Source: Gammaproteobacteria bacterium
Lineage (GTDB): Bacteria; Pseudomonadota; Gammaproteobacteria; Pseudomonadales; Halieaceae
Direction of reading: 5' to 3'
Assembly (NCBI GenBank): GCA_024742415.1
Contig: JANSYN010000016.1
Span: 1 to 64,000, forward strand
DNA: 64,000 bases
Shown: positions 22,759 to 32,385 of the stretch, in pieces
How the letters are laid out: every line of letters starts with the position of its first letter
Numbering within the stretch: the stretch's first letter is position 1
Program-made: the position numbers and the translations under genes
Notes under the pieces: generated by a model
Seen by the model: only the letters and a program-made list of their open reading frames with translations
Told to the model about the DNA's origin: nothing
Database searches by the model: none

Positions 22759-24873
22759 TTAGTCGAGCAGAGTATCGGCGAGGATGCGAGGCGTGATGAA
22801 AATCAGCGTCTCGGTCTTTTCCGACGTGTTGGACTCGTTCCTGAACAGTGCACCGACGTAGGGGATGTCGCCAAAGAACGGCACCTTGTTCACAGAGCGG
22901 ATGTCTTCTGTCTTGAAGATACCGCCCAGAACAACAGTCTCGCCGTTGCCCACCAGCACCTGGGTGTCGATCTCGGTGGTGTCAATCGTTGGAATCTGTG
23001 CGCCAAACTCACCCTGCACGAGTTCGCCGATTGAGTCCTGGTTGATCTTCAGCTCCAGCATCACGCGATCGTCCGGGGTAATGCTCGGCGTCACGTTGAG
23101 TTCCAGCACAGCGTCCTTGAACGAAACCGTCGTTCTGCCACTGGCCGAGGACTCCTGGAAGGGAATCTCGGTTCCGGATTTAATCAAGGCCGGTTGCTTG
23201 TCGCCGGTAATCACTTTGGGCTGGGAGACAACCTCGCCATCGCCCTCGGCCTCAAGCGCTGACAGCTCGGCAGACAGGAACAGGTCATCGTTGGCAAAGC
23301 CCACCGCAAAGCCACTGCTGCCTGCCACACCCAGATCAACAAGCAGCGCACCGGGGTAGACGACTTCCAGCGGATCACCATTGATAACGTCCTCCAGCAA
23401 TCCGGTTGCGTTGGCCGTATCGCCCGACAGCGTCGTGACAGATTTGTCACCGATGTTCAGGGCGCTACCACCCCACTGGATGCCCAGGTTCTTGGTGGCG
23501 TCAGACTGCGCAATCACGATTCGCGCCTCGATCATGACCTGGCGTACAGGAATGTCTACCAGTTCAATCAGGTCGCGGATCTCAGCGAGCTTGACCGCTG
23601 TATCGGTGATGATCAGTGAGTTGGTGCGCTTGTCCGTTACAACAGAGCCGCGATTGGAGATCAGGCTGCCACCTTCTTCTGACCCGGCCTTGAACAGTTT
23701 GACGATGTCTTCAGCCTTGGCGTAACGAATCCTGACGAACTCGGACTGCAGCGGGGCCAGCTCGGCAATCTGCTTGTTCGCTTCAATTTGCTGACGCTCG
23801 CGCTCGGCAATTTCAGCGGCCGGGGCAACCATTAGCACGTTGCCTACCTGGCGCTTGTCGAGACCTTTGGTTTTCAGCACCAGCTCCAGGGCCTGATCCC
23901 AGGGTACGTTCTGCAACCGCAGGGTAATGCGGCCAGACACGGTATCGCTGGCAACCAGGTTAAGTTCTGTGAAATCGGCAATCAGCTGGAGCACCGCGCG
24001 CACTTCAATATCCTGGAAGTTCAGCGAGATGCGCTCGCCCACATAGGTAAATTCATTCTTGCGACGCTCCGCCTCTTTCTTCGTCAGCGGCTTCACGCTG
24101 AGCACGTACTCTTCGTCAGTCTGGTAGGCGAGGTAATCGAACTCGCCCGTGGTTTTGAGTTGCAGCGTCGCGCCGCGCTCCGTGGTGTTGACGTCTACAC
24201 TGTTGACCGGTGTCGCGAAGTCAGTCACGTCATAACGCCGGATCAATCGCTCGGCAACCGAGGTATCGAGGAACTCGACCTTGATATCGCCCGCTTCACT
24301 GAACACGTTAACGTCAACGGACGGGTCCGTCAGTTGCAGGGTCAGTCGACCCTCACCGTCACCTGTGCGCTGAAATTGCAGGTCAGTTATCTCGGACGCA
24401 ATATCAACCACCTTGGCCACCTTGGTAGACACGCTATGCGGATCGGTAGACTGCTTCAGGTAGTCCGTACCCTCCTGGCCCACCAGGAGGAAGACATTAT
24501 TGCCCTCGACCCGTGTTTCGAAAGGCACCAGCTTGACAAGATTGACCACCAGGCGGGTTCTGTCGCCAGACTCCAACACCAGTGCCTTTGTGGCATTGCC
24601 GTAAGGCAGTGAGAAGCGCTTGCTCTCAAGGCTGCTGGTAGCACCGGGAAAATCAATCGCAATACGTGCGGGCTTCTCGATGGAGTAAGACGTCAAGTCA
24701 GGCGGCGTCTCGCTAAATTCCAGACGCACTTCGAACTTGCTGCCCGGGCGAGAGCTGAATTCGATGTCCTGTACCGTTGGTGCGGCCTGAGCAACACCAG
24801 CAAGCATGCTGGTAGTCAACACTATGACTACACCTTGCAACCAGTTACTCAAACTTCTATTTATATTCCCCAC
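22759..24873 (-). CDS. pilQ: Type IV pilus secretin PilQ
   Basis: This outer-membrane secretin of about 704 residues forms the pore for pilus exit. A signal peptide (VVIVLTTSMLAGVAQA) leads into two beta-rich AMIN-like regions. A secretin/STN short domain follows (ISLNFQDIEVRAVLQLIADF), then N-domains and the C-terminal secretin core ending in KTETLIFITPRIL. The most probable start is GTG at 24873, just after GACGAAGG; a TTG at 24888 is the alternative. Confidence 0.94.
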   Translation of the reverse strand: MGNINRSLSNWLQGVVIVLTTSMLAGVAQAAPTVQDIEFSSRPGSKFEVRLEFSETPPDLTSYSIEKPARIAIDFPGATSSLESKRFSLPYGNATKALVLESGDRTRLVVNLVKLVPFETRVEGNNVFLLVGQEGTDYLKQSTDPHSVSTKVAKVVDIASEITDLQFQRTGDGEGRLTLQLTDPSVDVNVFSEAGDIKVEFLDTSVAERLIRRYDVTDFATPVNSVDVNTTERGATLQLKTTGEFDYLAYQTDEEYVLSVKPLTKKEAERRKNEFTYVGERISLNFQDIEVRAVLQLIADFTELNLVASDTVSGRITLRLQNVPWDQALELVLKTKGLDKRQVGNVLMVAPAAEIAERERQQIEANKQIAELAPLQSEFVRIRYAKAEDIVKLFKAGSEEGGSLISNRGSVVTDKRTNSLIITDTAVKLAEIRDLIELVDIPVRQVMIEARIVIAQSDATKNLGIQWGGSALNIGDKSVTTLSGDTANATGLLEDVINGDPLEVVYPGALLVDLGVAGSSGFAVGFANDDLFLSAELSALEAEGDGEVVSQPKVITGDKQPALIKSGTEIPFQESSASGRTTVSFKDAVLELNVTPSITPDDRVMLELKINQDSIGELVQGEFGAQIPTIDTTEIDTQVLVGNGETVVLGGIFKTEDIRSVNKVPFFGDIPYVGALFRNESNTSEKTETLIFITPRILADTLLD

Positions 24874-24930
24874 GGCCTTCGTCCCCAAATTTTGTTTTTA
24901 CTTAAGCTGGCTTGTTCCCAACGGGATGGT

Positions 24931-25464
24931 CTAGATGCCACTCAGTTTTATCGTTCGCGGGCGTTCCACCCACCCATCTTCAGTACCATCACTGACGATC
25001 TCAACGACCGCCAGGTAGGTATCGGTCATCTCCACTATTCTTCCATGGTGACGACCCAGGTAGTTCCCAAGCTTCACGCGATGCACGCCTCCACTGGGAT
25101 CTTTCACCAGTGACCAGTTGGTACCCCCACGCTCAAGCGTGCCCACCATGCGCAATGAATCAAACGTGTACTGTTCGAGAAACTCCTTAGGCCGACTCTC
25201 GTCCGGCTTGATAGCGCTCACCGCCTGCAGCTTCGCGATCTCCCTGACTTCAATAGGCCGGTCAAACGGGCTGCGAAAAGCCGTAGCACTGTAGGCAAAC
25301 GCCTCATACGCCTTGAAGGTTGGAATAGGGTCAATGACGCCACCAGGACGGGCGAGTTTTTCTTCCATGAACGCATCCAGGTCGGAAAAATCACGACTGG
25401 AGCAGGCTGTTAGCAAAGTCACAGCTAAAAGAGAGAGCCCGAGGTTGCGGCAGCTCTTGTTCAT
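24931..25464 (-). CDS. pilP: Type IV pilus assembly lipoprotein PilP
   Basis: The 177-residue lipoprotein has a signal peptide ending in the lipobox LTAC with Cys21. PilP links the inner-membrane PilMNO platform to the PilQ secretin. The ATG at 25464 has an excellent GAGGAGG site that lies across the end of pilO. The C-terminal half contains the beta-domain segments LERGGTNWSLV and VHRVKLGNYLG typical of PilP. Confidence 0.93.
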   Translation of the reverse strand: MNKSCRNLGLSLLAVTLLTACSSRDFSDLDAFMEEKLARPGGVIDPIPTFKAYEAFAYSATAFRSPFDRPIEVREIAKLQAVSAIKPDESRPKEFLEQYTFDSLRMVGTLERGGTNWSLVKDPSGGVHRVKLGNYLGRHHGRIVEMTDTYLAVVEIVSDGTEDGWVERPRTIKLSGI

Positions 25465-25465
25465 A

Positions 25466-26074
25466 CTACGCCTCCTCATCTTTGTAGCGGTACGTTTTTG
25501 CAGTGATCTTCAGATCGAGCGCATTGCCGTCTTTCTTCTTCGTCGTAATCTCGAAGTCGTGCAGGGTAACAATGCGCGGCAGGCTGGCCATGCCACTGAT
25601 AAAAGCGCCCAGGTCATGGTAAGAACCCGACGCGCTGATAGCGATCGGCAATTCTATGTAGAACTCTTTGGCTTTTTCCTTTTGCAGATCAATGGATTTG
25701 ATTTCCAGGCCGTTCTGCAGGCCTTTGTTGGTGATATCTTCAAGCAGCCCCGGCACTTCGGTATCACTGGGTAGTTGGCTGACCAACGCGCCAAATGATT
25801 CTTCCATTTCTACCATCTGCGCCCGATAGGCTTCGAGATTTGCCGCCTTGAACGACTTTTCCTCGAATTCCTTGCGCAGCTTCTCTTCGTTTTTTTCTTC
25901 CTTGGCAAGCTGCTGCTGCATTTCTTCGATGCGTAGGTAATAACCACCGACCAGAATAGCAATGAACAGGATCACCCAGATGATGACCTTGATCGCCATT
26001 GGCCAGTTGCCAATATTGTCGGTGTCATTGATATCGAAATCACGCAGGGAGTTCAGGGTATCTTCAAATGCCAT
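25466..26074 (-). CDS. pilO: Type IV pilus inner-membrane protein PilO
   Basis: The 202-residue protein has a cytoplasmic N-terminus, one transmembrane helix (IKVIIWVILFIAILVGGYYL, about residues 28-47), and a charged coiled coil at about 50-85. A periplasmic ferredoxin-like domain follows, including YHDLGAFISGMASLPRIV. It pairs with PilN. It starts 4 bp after pilN and its stop is one base before the pilP start. Confidence 0.94.
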   Translation of the reverse strand: MAFEDTLNSLRDFDINDTDNIGNWPMAIKVIIWVILFIAILVGGYYLRIEEMQQQLAKEEKNEEKLRKEFEEKSFKAANLEAYRAQMVEMEESFGALVSQLPSDTEVPGLLEDITNKGLQNGLEIKSIDLQKEKAKEFYIELPIAISASGSYHDLGAFISGMASLPRIVTLHDFEITTKKKDGNALDLKITAKTYRYKDEEA

Positions 26075-26078
26075 TGGG

Positions 26079-26644
26079 CTAGTCCTCTCCCTCAGCTTCC
26101 GTGAAAGGCGCCTTGATTTTTACGGTCAGGTCGAAGGTGTTGGCCTGGTCGCCAAACTGTGGCGCGGCTTTCACGCGGTCCAGATTCGGCTCGGCCAGCC
26201 AGTCTGACCCATCAAGGCTGCGCATCAGGCTTGAAACGCGGTTATTGGACTCCGCGACACCTTCGATGGATATCTTTGACTTCTTGGTGTTAAGGCTCGT
26301 GTAAAAGACGCCGTCAGGCACCGTGCGCACAAGCTGGTCGAGAACCCGCACGATGATAGGACGGTTGCCCTGCAGTTCCTGGATCACGCGCATACGATCG
26401 ATCAACTGATCGCGCCGCTTCTTGAGATCCCGGAGCTCTTTCACTTGTTTGTCCAGCTCCTTGATATTCTTGGAGAGGTACTCGTTGCGCGCCTTCTGGG
26501 TTTCAATTTGGCCGCCCACAACCTGGTTGGCCAGAAACACCATGCCTACTGCCAGCGCAATCACAAGGCCAACTGTCACCAGGAACTCTTTCTTGAGCTC
26601 CTGGCGGCGCGCCTCGCGCCACGGTAAGAGGTTAATCTGCGCCA

Positions 26645-26645
<1 letters not shown>
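26079..26645 (-). CDS. pilN: Type IV pilus inner-membrane protein PilN
   Basis: The 188-residue protein begins MAQINLLPWREARRQ; the INLLPWR motif is the segment that docks into PilM. One transmembrane helix (LVIALAVGMVFLANQVV) is followed by a coiled coil and a periplasmic domain. The ATG shares its A with the pilM stop codon (TAATG), a tight coupling that supports this start over the upstream open frame. Confidence 0.95.
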
Positions 26646-27882
<1,237 letters not shown>

Positions 27883-30318
27883 ATGAGCCTTATAAAATTT
27901 ATTCTGCGTCTGTGCATACTGGCTTTCTTTGGCGCTGTCTGGTTGCTCGCCGGTGTCTATCTGTACCTCAGCCCAAACCTTCCCGATGTCGAAACGCTGC
28001 GCGATGTGCAACTGCAAACACCCATGCGCGTATACACGCGCAATGGCGACCTGATCGGTCAGTTCGGTGAACAAAAGCGCAGCCCCTTGCGTTTTGATGA
28101 CATACCCAAACCATTCATCGAGGCGCTGCTGGCGGCAGAGGACGATAACTTCTTCAATCATCGCGGCATAGACTTCATGGGCTTGCTGCGCGCGGTCTCT
28201 GAGCTGGTGTTAACCGGAGAGAAAGGCTCCGGCGGAAGCACGCTGACGATGCAGGTTGCGCGCAACTACTTTCTTACGCTCGACCGTACCTTCATTCGCA
28301 AATTCAACGAGATTCTCCTGGCGATCGAAATCGAACGCGCGCTCGATAAACGCGAAATCTTTGAACTGTACTTTAATCGGGTATTTCTCGGGCACCGCGC
28401 ATACGGCTTCGAGGCCGCCGCACAGGTCTACTACGGAAAGAGCGTCAATGAACTCACCCTCGCCCAACACGCCATGCTTGCGGGCGTACCCAAGGCGCCC
28501 TCGCGCAACAACCCCCTGAGCGGACCGCAGGCCGCCAAGGAGCGGCGCGACTGGATTCTCGGGCGCATGCACTTGCTCGGCTACATCAGCCGCGAGGCGA
28601 TGGAAACCGCACAGGCGGCGCCGGTGAGCGCGCAACATCATGGGGCGCGCATCAGTTTTGCCGCGCACTATGCCGCCGAAATGGCGCGCCAGCAGATGCT
28701 CGACCTCTACGGTAATGACGCCTATACACGTGGATTGAACGTCTACACAACGATTGATAGCCATCTACAGCAAACTGCCAGGCGGTCTGTGATCAACGGT
28801 TTGATCGACTATGACAACCGCCACGGCTATCGCGGCCCGGAGCGCAAGCTGGGGGTGGCGCAAGATGAAACATCCATGCAGCGCTGGCGTGACGCGCTGG
28901 CCCGCACCGCCGTTATCGCCGGCCTACAACCAGCGGTGGTGACCAGCATTGACCCGGCAGACAACTCAGCGACACTCCTGCTGGGAGATGATTCAACCGG
29001 CGAGCTCCTGTTTACCAATGGTGTGAGCAGCGCACGCCCCTATCGCACCGAAAACTATGTAGGGCCGGCGCCGCGCTCAATCACCGACGTGCTGGAAGTC
29101 GGCGACATGATTCGCGTGCAACCAAACGACGCCGGCCAGTGGCGGCTCGCCCAGGTGCCGGCAGCACAGGGAGCGCTGATATCACTGGACCCGTCGGACG
29201 GGGCAATTATCAGCATTGTAGGCGGCATGGGTTTCGAACTGAGCAAGTTCAACCGCGTCACCCAGTCCAAGCGACAGCCGGGATCAAACTTCAAGCCCTT
29301 CGTGTATGCCGCCGCGCTTGAAGCAGGATTTACCGCCGCCAGCATTATCAACGATGCGCCAATCGTTATGGCGGATTCCTCCCTGGAAGATATCTGGCGC
29401 CCCGAAAATGACAGCGGCGAGTTTTATGGTCCCACGCGCCTGCGCTGGGCGCTCACCAAGTCGCGCAACCTGGTGTCTATCCGCCTGTTGCAGCAGCTGG
29501 GGGTGCGCAACCTGATCAGCTACATCGACAAACTGGGCTTTGATACCGCAGGGCTGTCGCCTGATCTGTCGCTGGCGCTGGGCACGCTCTCCATGAGCCC
29601 GCTGCAGGTTGCCACCGGTTACGCCATTCTCGCCAATGGTGGCTACAAGGTAGAGCCCTACCTGGTCACGCGGGTTGAAGATATGAAAGGCAACATACTG
29701 TTCACGGCGGACCCGTTTACCGTATGCCGCGACTGCGACCAGCCCGGTGCGGCGCCTGACGGGTCAGCCGAGCTTTCCATGGAAGAAATCCTGGCTGGCA
29801 CGCAGCCGGCCACCACAAAGCCTGCTCCGCGCGTGATGGAAGAGCGTGTGAATTACATTCTTAACAGCATGTTGCGCGACGCGATCACCCGCGGCACGGG
29901 GCGCAAGGCGCTGGTACTGGAGCGCCGCGACATCGCCGGCAAAACAGGTACCACCAATGGCCCAATGGATGCCTGGTTCTCTGGCTATAACAGCGACATT
30001 GTCACCACCACCTGGGTGGGGTTTGACAACTACACCCCACTGGGCCGCAAGGAATTCGGCGGGACCGCAGCCCTGCCAATCTGGATCAACTATATGCGCG
30101 AGGCGCTGGCGACAAGCCCGGAAAGCATGCCACCACTGCCAACGGGCATTGTGAATGTGCGTATTGATCCCGACAGCGGCCTGCTGGCTGCACCCGGCCA
30201 GAGCAATGCGATTTTTGAGTACTTTCGCCAGGAGTACGTGCCCAAACGCAGCCCATCAGGCAGCGGTGCCCTGCCCGGCGGTGCAGGCACAGACGACCTC
30301 ATCGAGGATATTTTCTAG
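27883..30318 (+). CDS. mrcA: Penicillin-binding protein 1A (bifunctional peptidoglycan synthase)
   Basis: The 811-residue class A PBP has a short cytoplasmic tail and one N-terminal transmembrane helix. The glycosyltransferase domain shows the catalytic-Glu motif AAEDDNFFNHRG and GGSTLTMQVARN. An OB-like insert follows, then the transpeptidase with SNFK (catalytic Ser), SRN and KTGTT. It polymerises and cross-links peptidoglycan in the periplasm. ATG at 27883 follows AAAGGG. It is divergent from pilM and converges on the malic enzyme gene. Confidence 0.96.
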   Translation: MSLIKFILRLCILAFFGAVWLLAGVYLYLSPNLPDVETLRDVQLQTPMRVYTRNGDLIGQFGEQKRSPLRFDDIPKPFIEALLAAEDDNFFNHRGIDFMGLLRAVSELVLTGEKGSGGSTLTMQVARNYFLTLDRTFIRKFNEILLAIEIERALDKREIFELYFNRVFLGHRAYGFEAAAQVYYGKSVNELTLAQHAMLAGVPKAPSRNNPLSGPQAAKERRDWILGRMHLLGYISREAMETAQAAPVSAQHHGARISFAAHYAAEMARQQMLDLYGNDAYTRGLNVYTTIDSHLQQTARRSVINGLIDYDNRHGYRGPERKLGVAQDETSMQRWRDALARTAVIAGLQPAVVTSIDPADNSATLLLGDDSTGELLFTNGVSSARPYRTENYVGPAPRSITDVLEVGDMIRVQPNDAGQWRLAQVPAAQGALISLDPSDGAIISIVGGMGFELSKFNRVTQSKRQPGSNFKPFVYAAALEAGFTAASIINDAPIVMADSSLEDIWRPENDSGEFYGPTRLRWALTKSRNLVSIRLLQQLGVRNLISYIDKLGFDTAGLSPDLSLALGTLSMSPLQVATGYAILANGGYKVEPYLVTRVEDMKGNILFTADPFTVCRDCDQPGAAPDGSAELSMEEILAGTQPATTKPAPRVMEERVNYILNSMLRDAITRGTGRKALVLERRDIAGKTGTTNGPMDAWFSGYNSDIVTTTWVGFDNYTPLGRKEFGGTAALPIWINYMREALATSPESMPPLPTGIVNVRIDPDSGLLAAPGQSNAIFEYFRQEYVPKRSPSGSGALPGGAGTDDLIEDIF

Positions 30319-30342
30319 CGGGATTGCAAGGTGCGGTTTGGC

Positions 30343-31599
30343 TCAGGATGCCAGCGCGAGTTCATAGCCCTGTGGCAGGGCGATGCGCGCCACGCCGGAT
30401 TCAACGGCAGCCCGGGCAACAGCCGGTGCTATCCAGGCTAACAGCCTGCTATCAACCGGTTTGGGGATGATGTACTGCGGCCCGAATTCCAGCGATTCTA
30501 TCTCGCATGCAACCAGCACTTCATTCGGCACAGGTTCGCGCGCCAGGCTGCTGAGCGCTTTGACCGCTGCGATTTTCATCGCCTCGTTGATTCGCGATGC
30601 GCGCACGTCCAGCGCCCCGCGGAAGATAAACGGGAAGCCCAGGACGTTATTGACCTGGTTGGCGTAATCGGATCGGCCGGTTGCAATGATCACGTCGTTG
30701 CGCGTCGCCATGGCCAGCTCCGGCTGTATCTCCGGGTCCGGGTTGGAACAGGCAAAGACAATGGGTTTTTCCGCCATGCTCAGGAGCATGTCTGGACTGA
30801 GCAGGTCGGCACCGGACAAGCCGATAAACACATCGGCACCCCTGATCGCATCGGACAGGCTGCGCTTATCTGTGTGGTTCGCGAATTCCTGCTTGTAAGC
30901 ATTAACACCCTCGCGTCCGTCGTAAATCACGCCGCGCCGATCAAGCATGAAAATGTTCTCGCGCCTTGCGCCCATGCTCACCAGCAGGCGCATACAGGCG
31001 ATTGCCGCAGAGCCGGCACCCAGGCAGGTGATCACGGCGTCTTCCAGTGCCTTGCCCTGGATCTCCAGCGCATTCAGCAGGCCGGCAGCCGTCACGATAG
31101 CAGTGCCGTGTTGGTCGTCGTGGAAGATGGGTATATCACAGCGCTCGATCAGCTTTGACTCGATCTCAAAGCACTCCGGCGCCTTGATGTCTTCCAGGTT
31201 GATACCACCGAATGTGCCGGCGATGCGCGCGACCGTGTCAATGAACTCTTCGCTATCTTCGGTATCGACTTCGATATCAATGGCATTGATGCCTGCAAAG
31301 CGCTTGAACAGCAGGGCCTTGCCTTCCATGACGGGCTTGCTTGCCAAAGGGCCGAGATTTCCAAGACCCAGTACCGCTGTGCCGTTACTGATGACCCCGA
31401 CCAGGTTGCCCTTGCCGGTGTAGCGGTACGCCGCATCCGGATCTTCCGCAATCACCCGACAGGGCTCAGCCACGCCCGGGCTGTAAGCCAATGACAGATC
31501 CCTCTGTGTCTCGGCAGGCTTGGTCAACTCAATGCTGATTTTTCCCGGCTCGGGCTCAGCATGATAGGCAAGTGCTGACTCCTTGAGATCATTCGACAT
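30343..31599 (-). CDS. NAD(P)-dependent malic enzyme, short form
   Basis: This 418-residue enzyme decarboxylates malate to pyruvate. Signatures SPGVAEPCR, the catalytic-region [18 protein letters not shown] and the metal-binding [10 protein letters not shown] are present, with a nucleotide fold around [11 protein letters not shown]. The C-terminal phosphotransacetylase-like domain of E. coli MaeB is absent, so this is the short bacterial type. Coenzyme preference cannot be assigned. ATG at 31599 is the start that matches family N-termini; the frame continues upstream without support. Confidence 0.93.
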   Translation of the reverse strand: MSNDLKESALAYHAEPEPGKISIELTKPAETQRDLSLAYSPGVAEPCRVIAEDPDAAYRYTGKGNLVGVISNGTAVLGLGNLGPLASKPVMEGKALLFKRFAGINAIDIEVDTEDSEEFIDTVARIAGTFGGINLEDIKAPECFEIESKLIERCDIPIFHDDQHGTAIVTAAGLLNALEIQGKALEDAVITCLGAGSAAIACMRLLVSMGARRENIFMLDRRGVIYDGREGVNAYKQEFANHTDKRSLSDAIRGADVFIGLSGADLLSPDMLLSMAEKPIVFACSNPDPEIQPELAMATRNDVIIATGRSDYANQVNNVLGFPFIFRGALDVRASRINEAMKIAAVKALSSLAREPVPNEVLVACEIESLEFGPQYIIPKPVDSRLLAWIAPAVARAAVESGVARIALPQGYELALAS

Positions 31600-31642
31600 G
31601 GCGGCTCTCGCACACAGGGCGCGTGATAAAAAAAGGTTCAAG

Positions 31643-31671
31643 AGGATATAGAAAACGCCAGGCACGAACAA
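31643..31671 (-). promoter_or_regulatory. Candidate sigma70 promoter of the malic enzyme gene
   Basis: On the minus strand: TTGTTC (31666-31671), 17-nt spacer, TATCCT (31643-31648), about 45 bp upstream of the start codon. Moderate matches only. Confidence 0.4.
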
Positions 31672-31867
31672 GGCGGAAATTCACATAGTCGGGGGCTCGT
31701 GCATGGACAGGACAGCGTCGCCACGGCGGCCGTGCTAAAGGGTGCGCCAACTGCAATGCCAGGGTCGGGCGCGCCTGTCCGAGGCTTGTGACCAGTGCAG
31801 CACGTTGCCAGCGCAGCGAGGCAAAAACACAGTGAGGCGCACAGCCAGAATCACCAGCGGCAACCCA

Positions 31868-31898
31868 CAAAAAAGGCCGGAACTGTGAAGTTCCGGCC
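31868..31898 (-). terminator. Rho-independent terminator of rpmE
   Basis: A perfect 10-bp stem (GGCCGGAACT at 31875-31884 with AGTTCCGGCC at 31889-31898) and a 4-nt loop is followed on the minus strand by six T residues. It lies about 50 bp past the rpmE stop. Confidence 0.9.
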
Positions 31899-31950
31899 TC
31901 TGTCTGCAGGCGCCGCCTGGCGGCCTGCCAGCAATACAGGATGCAGCGTC

Positions 31951-32166
31951 CTAGCGGGAAGAACCGCGGCTGCCAAAACGCTTGTTGAACCGATCCACAC
32001 GACCGCCGGTATCAACGATTTTCTGCTTGCCGGTAAAAAACGGATGGCACTGTGAGCAGACATCGATGTGGAAGTCTTCACACAGGGTAGAGCGAGTCTG
32101 GATGGTGTTGCCACAGCTGCACGTCGCCGTTACGGCTTCATACTTGGGATGAATTTCTGCTTGCAT
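31951..32166 (-). CDS. rpmE: 50S ribosomal protein L31, zinc-binding form
   Basis: The 71-residue protein has the zinc ligands C16, C18, C37 and C40 (CSC...CSQC), so it is the C+ primary form rather than the zinc-free YkgM paralogue. It bridges the ribosomal subunits. ATG at 32166 has a GGAGAAAT site; the upstream open frame is not supported. It is divergent from priA, as in many gammaproteobacteria, and has its own terminator. Confidence 0.96.
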   Translation of the reverse strand: MQAEIHPKYEAVTATCSCGNTIQTRSTLCEDFHIDVCSQCHPFFTGKQKIVDTGGRVDRFNKRFGSRGSSR

Positions 32167-32282
32167 GGTGATTTCTCCTGTCTGTCGTGCCGCCACCCGC
32201 GTTTTGTCGGGCACCGCACTGTAGTCGAAACTTCCGCCGGATGGGCCCGTGAGCTGCCTGGCCGGTCAAAAAATAGGCGGGC

Positions 32283-32310
32283 ATCTTACCAGACGCAGCG
32301 CCATACGCAA
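32283..32310 (-). promoter_or_regulatory. Candidate promoter of rpmE
   Basis: On the minus strand: TTGCGT (32305-32310), 16-nt spacer, TAAGAT (32283-32288). It implies a leader of roughly 110 nt before rpmE. Confidence 0.4.
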
Positions 32311-32325
32311 GCAGGCCGGTCATTT

Positions 32326-32334
32326 TGCTACAAT
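32326..32334 (+). promoter_or_regulatory. Candidate extended -10 promoter of priA
   Basis: TGCTACAAT at 32326-32334 combines the TGn extension with a -10 hexamer TACAAT, about 50 bp before the priA start. No good -35 is seen, which fits extended -10 promoters. Confidence 0.4.
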
Positions 32335-32385
32335 CGCCTCCCACGCCTCCTTTGGCATTCTCCCGTCGCAGGTAGATTACGCGTT

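Larger units (their letters stand above)
31600..31950. other. Intergenic region between malic enzyme and rpmE
   Basis: This 351-bp gap holds the malic enzyme promoter near its left end and the rpmE terminator near its right end. Positions 31680-31865 show no conserved-looking reading frame, RNA structure or repeat that I can recognise. Confidence 0.5.
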